From NCBI GenBank assembly GCA_011046055.1, contig DSBN01000236.1, positions 1 through 6,741 of the forward strand: 6,741 nt of DNA, in the 5' to 3' direction. This stretch comes from Sediminispirochaeta sp. Its GTDB lineage: Bacteria; Spirochaetota; Spirochaetia; DSM-16054; Sediminispirochaetaceae. The position numbers and the translations under genes are program-made. Of the stretch, positions 6,003 through 6,741 are shown one piece after another (position 1 is the stretch's first letter; each line of letters begins with the position of its first letter). The notes under the pieces are model-generated. The model worked only from the letters and a program-made list of their open reading frames with translations. It was not told the origin of the DNA and searched no databases.

Positions 6003-6021
6003 TATCGGTTATCCACCGATA
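6003..6021. other. 7-bp inverted repeat with 5-base loop
   Basis: TATCGGT and ACCGATA flank TATCC. There is no following T-run, so it is more likely an operator or RNA structure than a terminator, or chance. Confidence 0.35.
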
Positions 6022-6212
6022 TATTCCTCACGAAAAAGATGTATTTTGAAAAAAATGTAACTGAGGTGTTTGAAATGAGCGATGTGGGCAGGACTGCCGA
6101 TCCCTGCTATATGCTCGGCGCCGAAGGACGCTGCCACCCTTCATAGTTTTTTGGGCCATCTCACACCGCTCATATATAAATATAGCACCAATAAGGTTAA
6201 TATCCAAGAAGC

Positions 6213-6285
6213 GAGTGCGAGGAACACAGCACCGCAAGGCAGCGCGGACAGGCCCCCGGCGGTTCGTCCCCGCCATGACGAGGAC
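6213..6285. other. GC-rich block with a G+C-only hairpin stem
   Basis: This block is much richer in G and C than the AT-rich DNA on both sides. It contains the stem GGCGG/CCGCC (6258-6274) and other G+C inverted stretches. It looks like a separate sequence unit such as a dispersed intergenic repeat or a remnant, lying downstream of the nucleotidyltransferase stop. No T-run follows the stem, so termination is not well supported. Confidence 0.35.
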
Positions 6286-6318
6286 AATCTTTCTATACTA
6301 TATCACAGTAAACTATTT

Positions 6319-6741
6319 CTACGGATTTTCTCCAAGCGCTTCTATATCGGCAAGATCTTTATACCGCCCGGTAGACCTTTTATTTCGTAGAAGCTCTCTT
6401 TTCCCAAGGAAATTAACCATCGCCTGGCCGTAGAATCCAGGCACCATACCTTCCTCCGCAGATTCCCAATCCACACCGCTTAGAGATGTAATAAAGTCAA
6501 CTCTTACCGGTGGTACCCCAAGTTGTATAACCATATTTTCTCGGCAAAAATCCCTTTCGTTTATATCCAGATTACCAAATCCGAGATCATCAAGAGCACG
6601 CATAATGTTCCTCGCATTGTCTTGGTCGGGTTTTACAAACACATCAATATCACCTGTGTACCGCGGTGCTCCGTGAAAAGCAGTAGCGTAACCTCCAACA
6701 ATGAGGTATTTTACACTATGCTTGTTTAATAATTCGAACAC
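6319..6741 (-). CDS. Nucleotidyltransferase-fold protein (5' end outside window)
   Basis: At least 140 residues of a small nucleotidyltransferase of the MNT/AbiEii-like superfamily. The visible part starts FELLNKHSVKYLIVGGYA, with the active-site pattern GG (16-17) followed by DID at 31-33 (RYTGDIDVFV), a third acidic residue in VRVDFI (D82), and the closing NKRSTGRYKDLADIEAL at 120-136. All three expected carboxylates are present, so catalysis is plausible. Some relatives serve as toxin-antitoxin or abortive-infection components, others have unknown substrates. The first visible codon is GTG at the window edge, but relatives usually begin several residues earlier, so the true start probably lies outside. 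Any partner gene would be upstream, beyond 6741. The downstream region to 6250 holds no gene on this strand. Confidence 0.82.
   Translation of the reverse strand: MFELLNKHSVKYLIVGGYATAFHGAPRYTGDIDVFVKPDQDNARNIMRALDDLGFGNLDINERDFCRENMVIQLGVPPVRVDFITSLSGVDWESAEEGMVPGFYGQAMVNFLGKRELLRNKRSTGRYKDLADIEALGENP

Larger units (their letters stand above)
5686..6318. other. 633-bp stretch without a convincing gene
   Basis: No reading frame here is both long and protein-like on either strand. It holds a perfect extended -10 box (5788-5796), two TTGACA hexamers (5756-5761 and 5812-5817), a 7-bp hairpin (6003-6021), a 23-codon open frame with a plausible ribosome site (6075-6146), and a GC-rich block (about 6213-6285) in otherwise AT-rich DNA. 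It may be degraded gene material, an RNA locus, or both. Confidence 0.6.

Noticed and set aside
6140..6290. Minus-strand frame with a hydrophobic segment (FLALASWILTLLVLYLY)
   Set aside because: It has no start or ribosome site in reach and is short; likely an accident of composition.

Overview
The window is bacterial, of moderate base composition, with strong AGGAGG-type ribosome binding sites and sigma70-like promoters. The mix resembles an accessory region of a spirochaete-type genome: small coiled-coil membrane paralogues opening IPKxLRxxLGEEAAEGLIEL, an AraC/GyrI gene, an Mth938-like gene and an orphan nucleotidyltransferase. That assignment rests on my recollection of where such coiled-coil proteins occur, and confidence is modest. 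No rRNA, tRNA, CRISPR array, transposase or integrase was seen.

Layout. At the left edge a ParB/Spo0J-like DNA-binding protein (minus strand) ends on a perfect 20-bp palindrome. Three paralogous minus-strand genes for a small coiled-coil protein with a C-terminal membrane helix follow, at 982-1365, 2300-2716 and 4742-5096, with unrelated single genes between them. Between copies 1 and 2 is an AraC-type regulator that has lost its second helix-turn-helix, leaving a GyrI-like domain with its own start. Between copies 2 and 3 are a small M50B-like membrane metalloprotease, a SAM-dependent methyltransferase and, convergent with it, an Mth938-like protein. After copy 3 come a four-CxxC zinc-ribbon protein, a 630-bp gene-poor stretch, and a nucleotidyltransferase cut by the window edge.

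The main observation is the paralogue set. The copies are almost the same except for the number of 11-residue (33-bp) coiled-coil repeats: 2, 3 and 4, giving restored lengths of 116, 127 and 138 residues. Copies 1 and 2 also share their promoter and leader. Copies 1 and 3 share a 73-bp identical core although copy 1 is closer to copy 2 at its 5' end, which suggests gene conversion. Copy 3 carries a 4-bp tandem duplication that removes its membrane helix.

The genes do not form one pathway. The region looks like a plastic accessory segment that gains, loses and recombines small cassettes. Nothing in the sequence proves a mobile-element mechanism.
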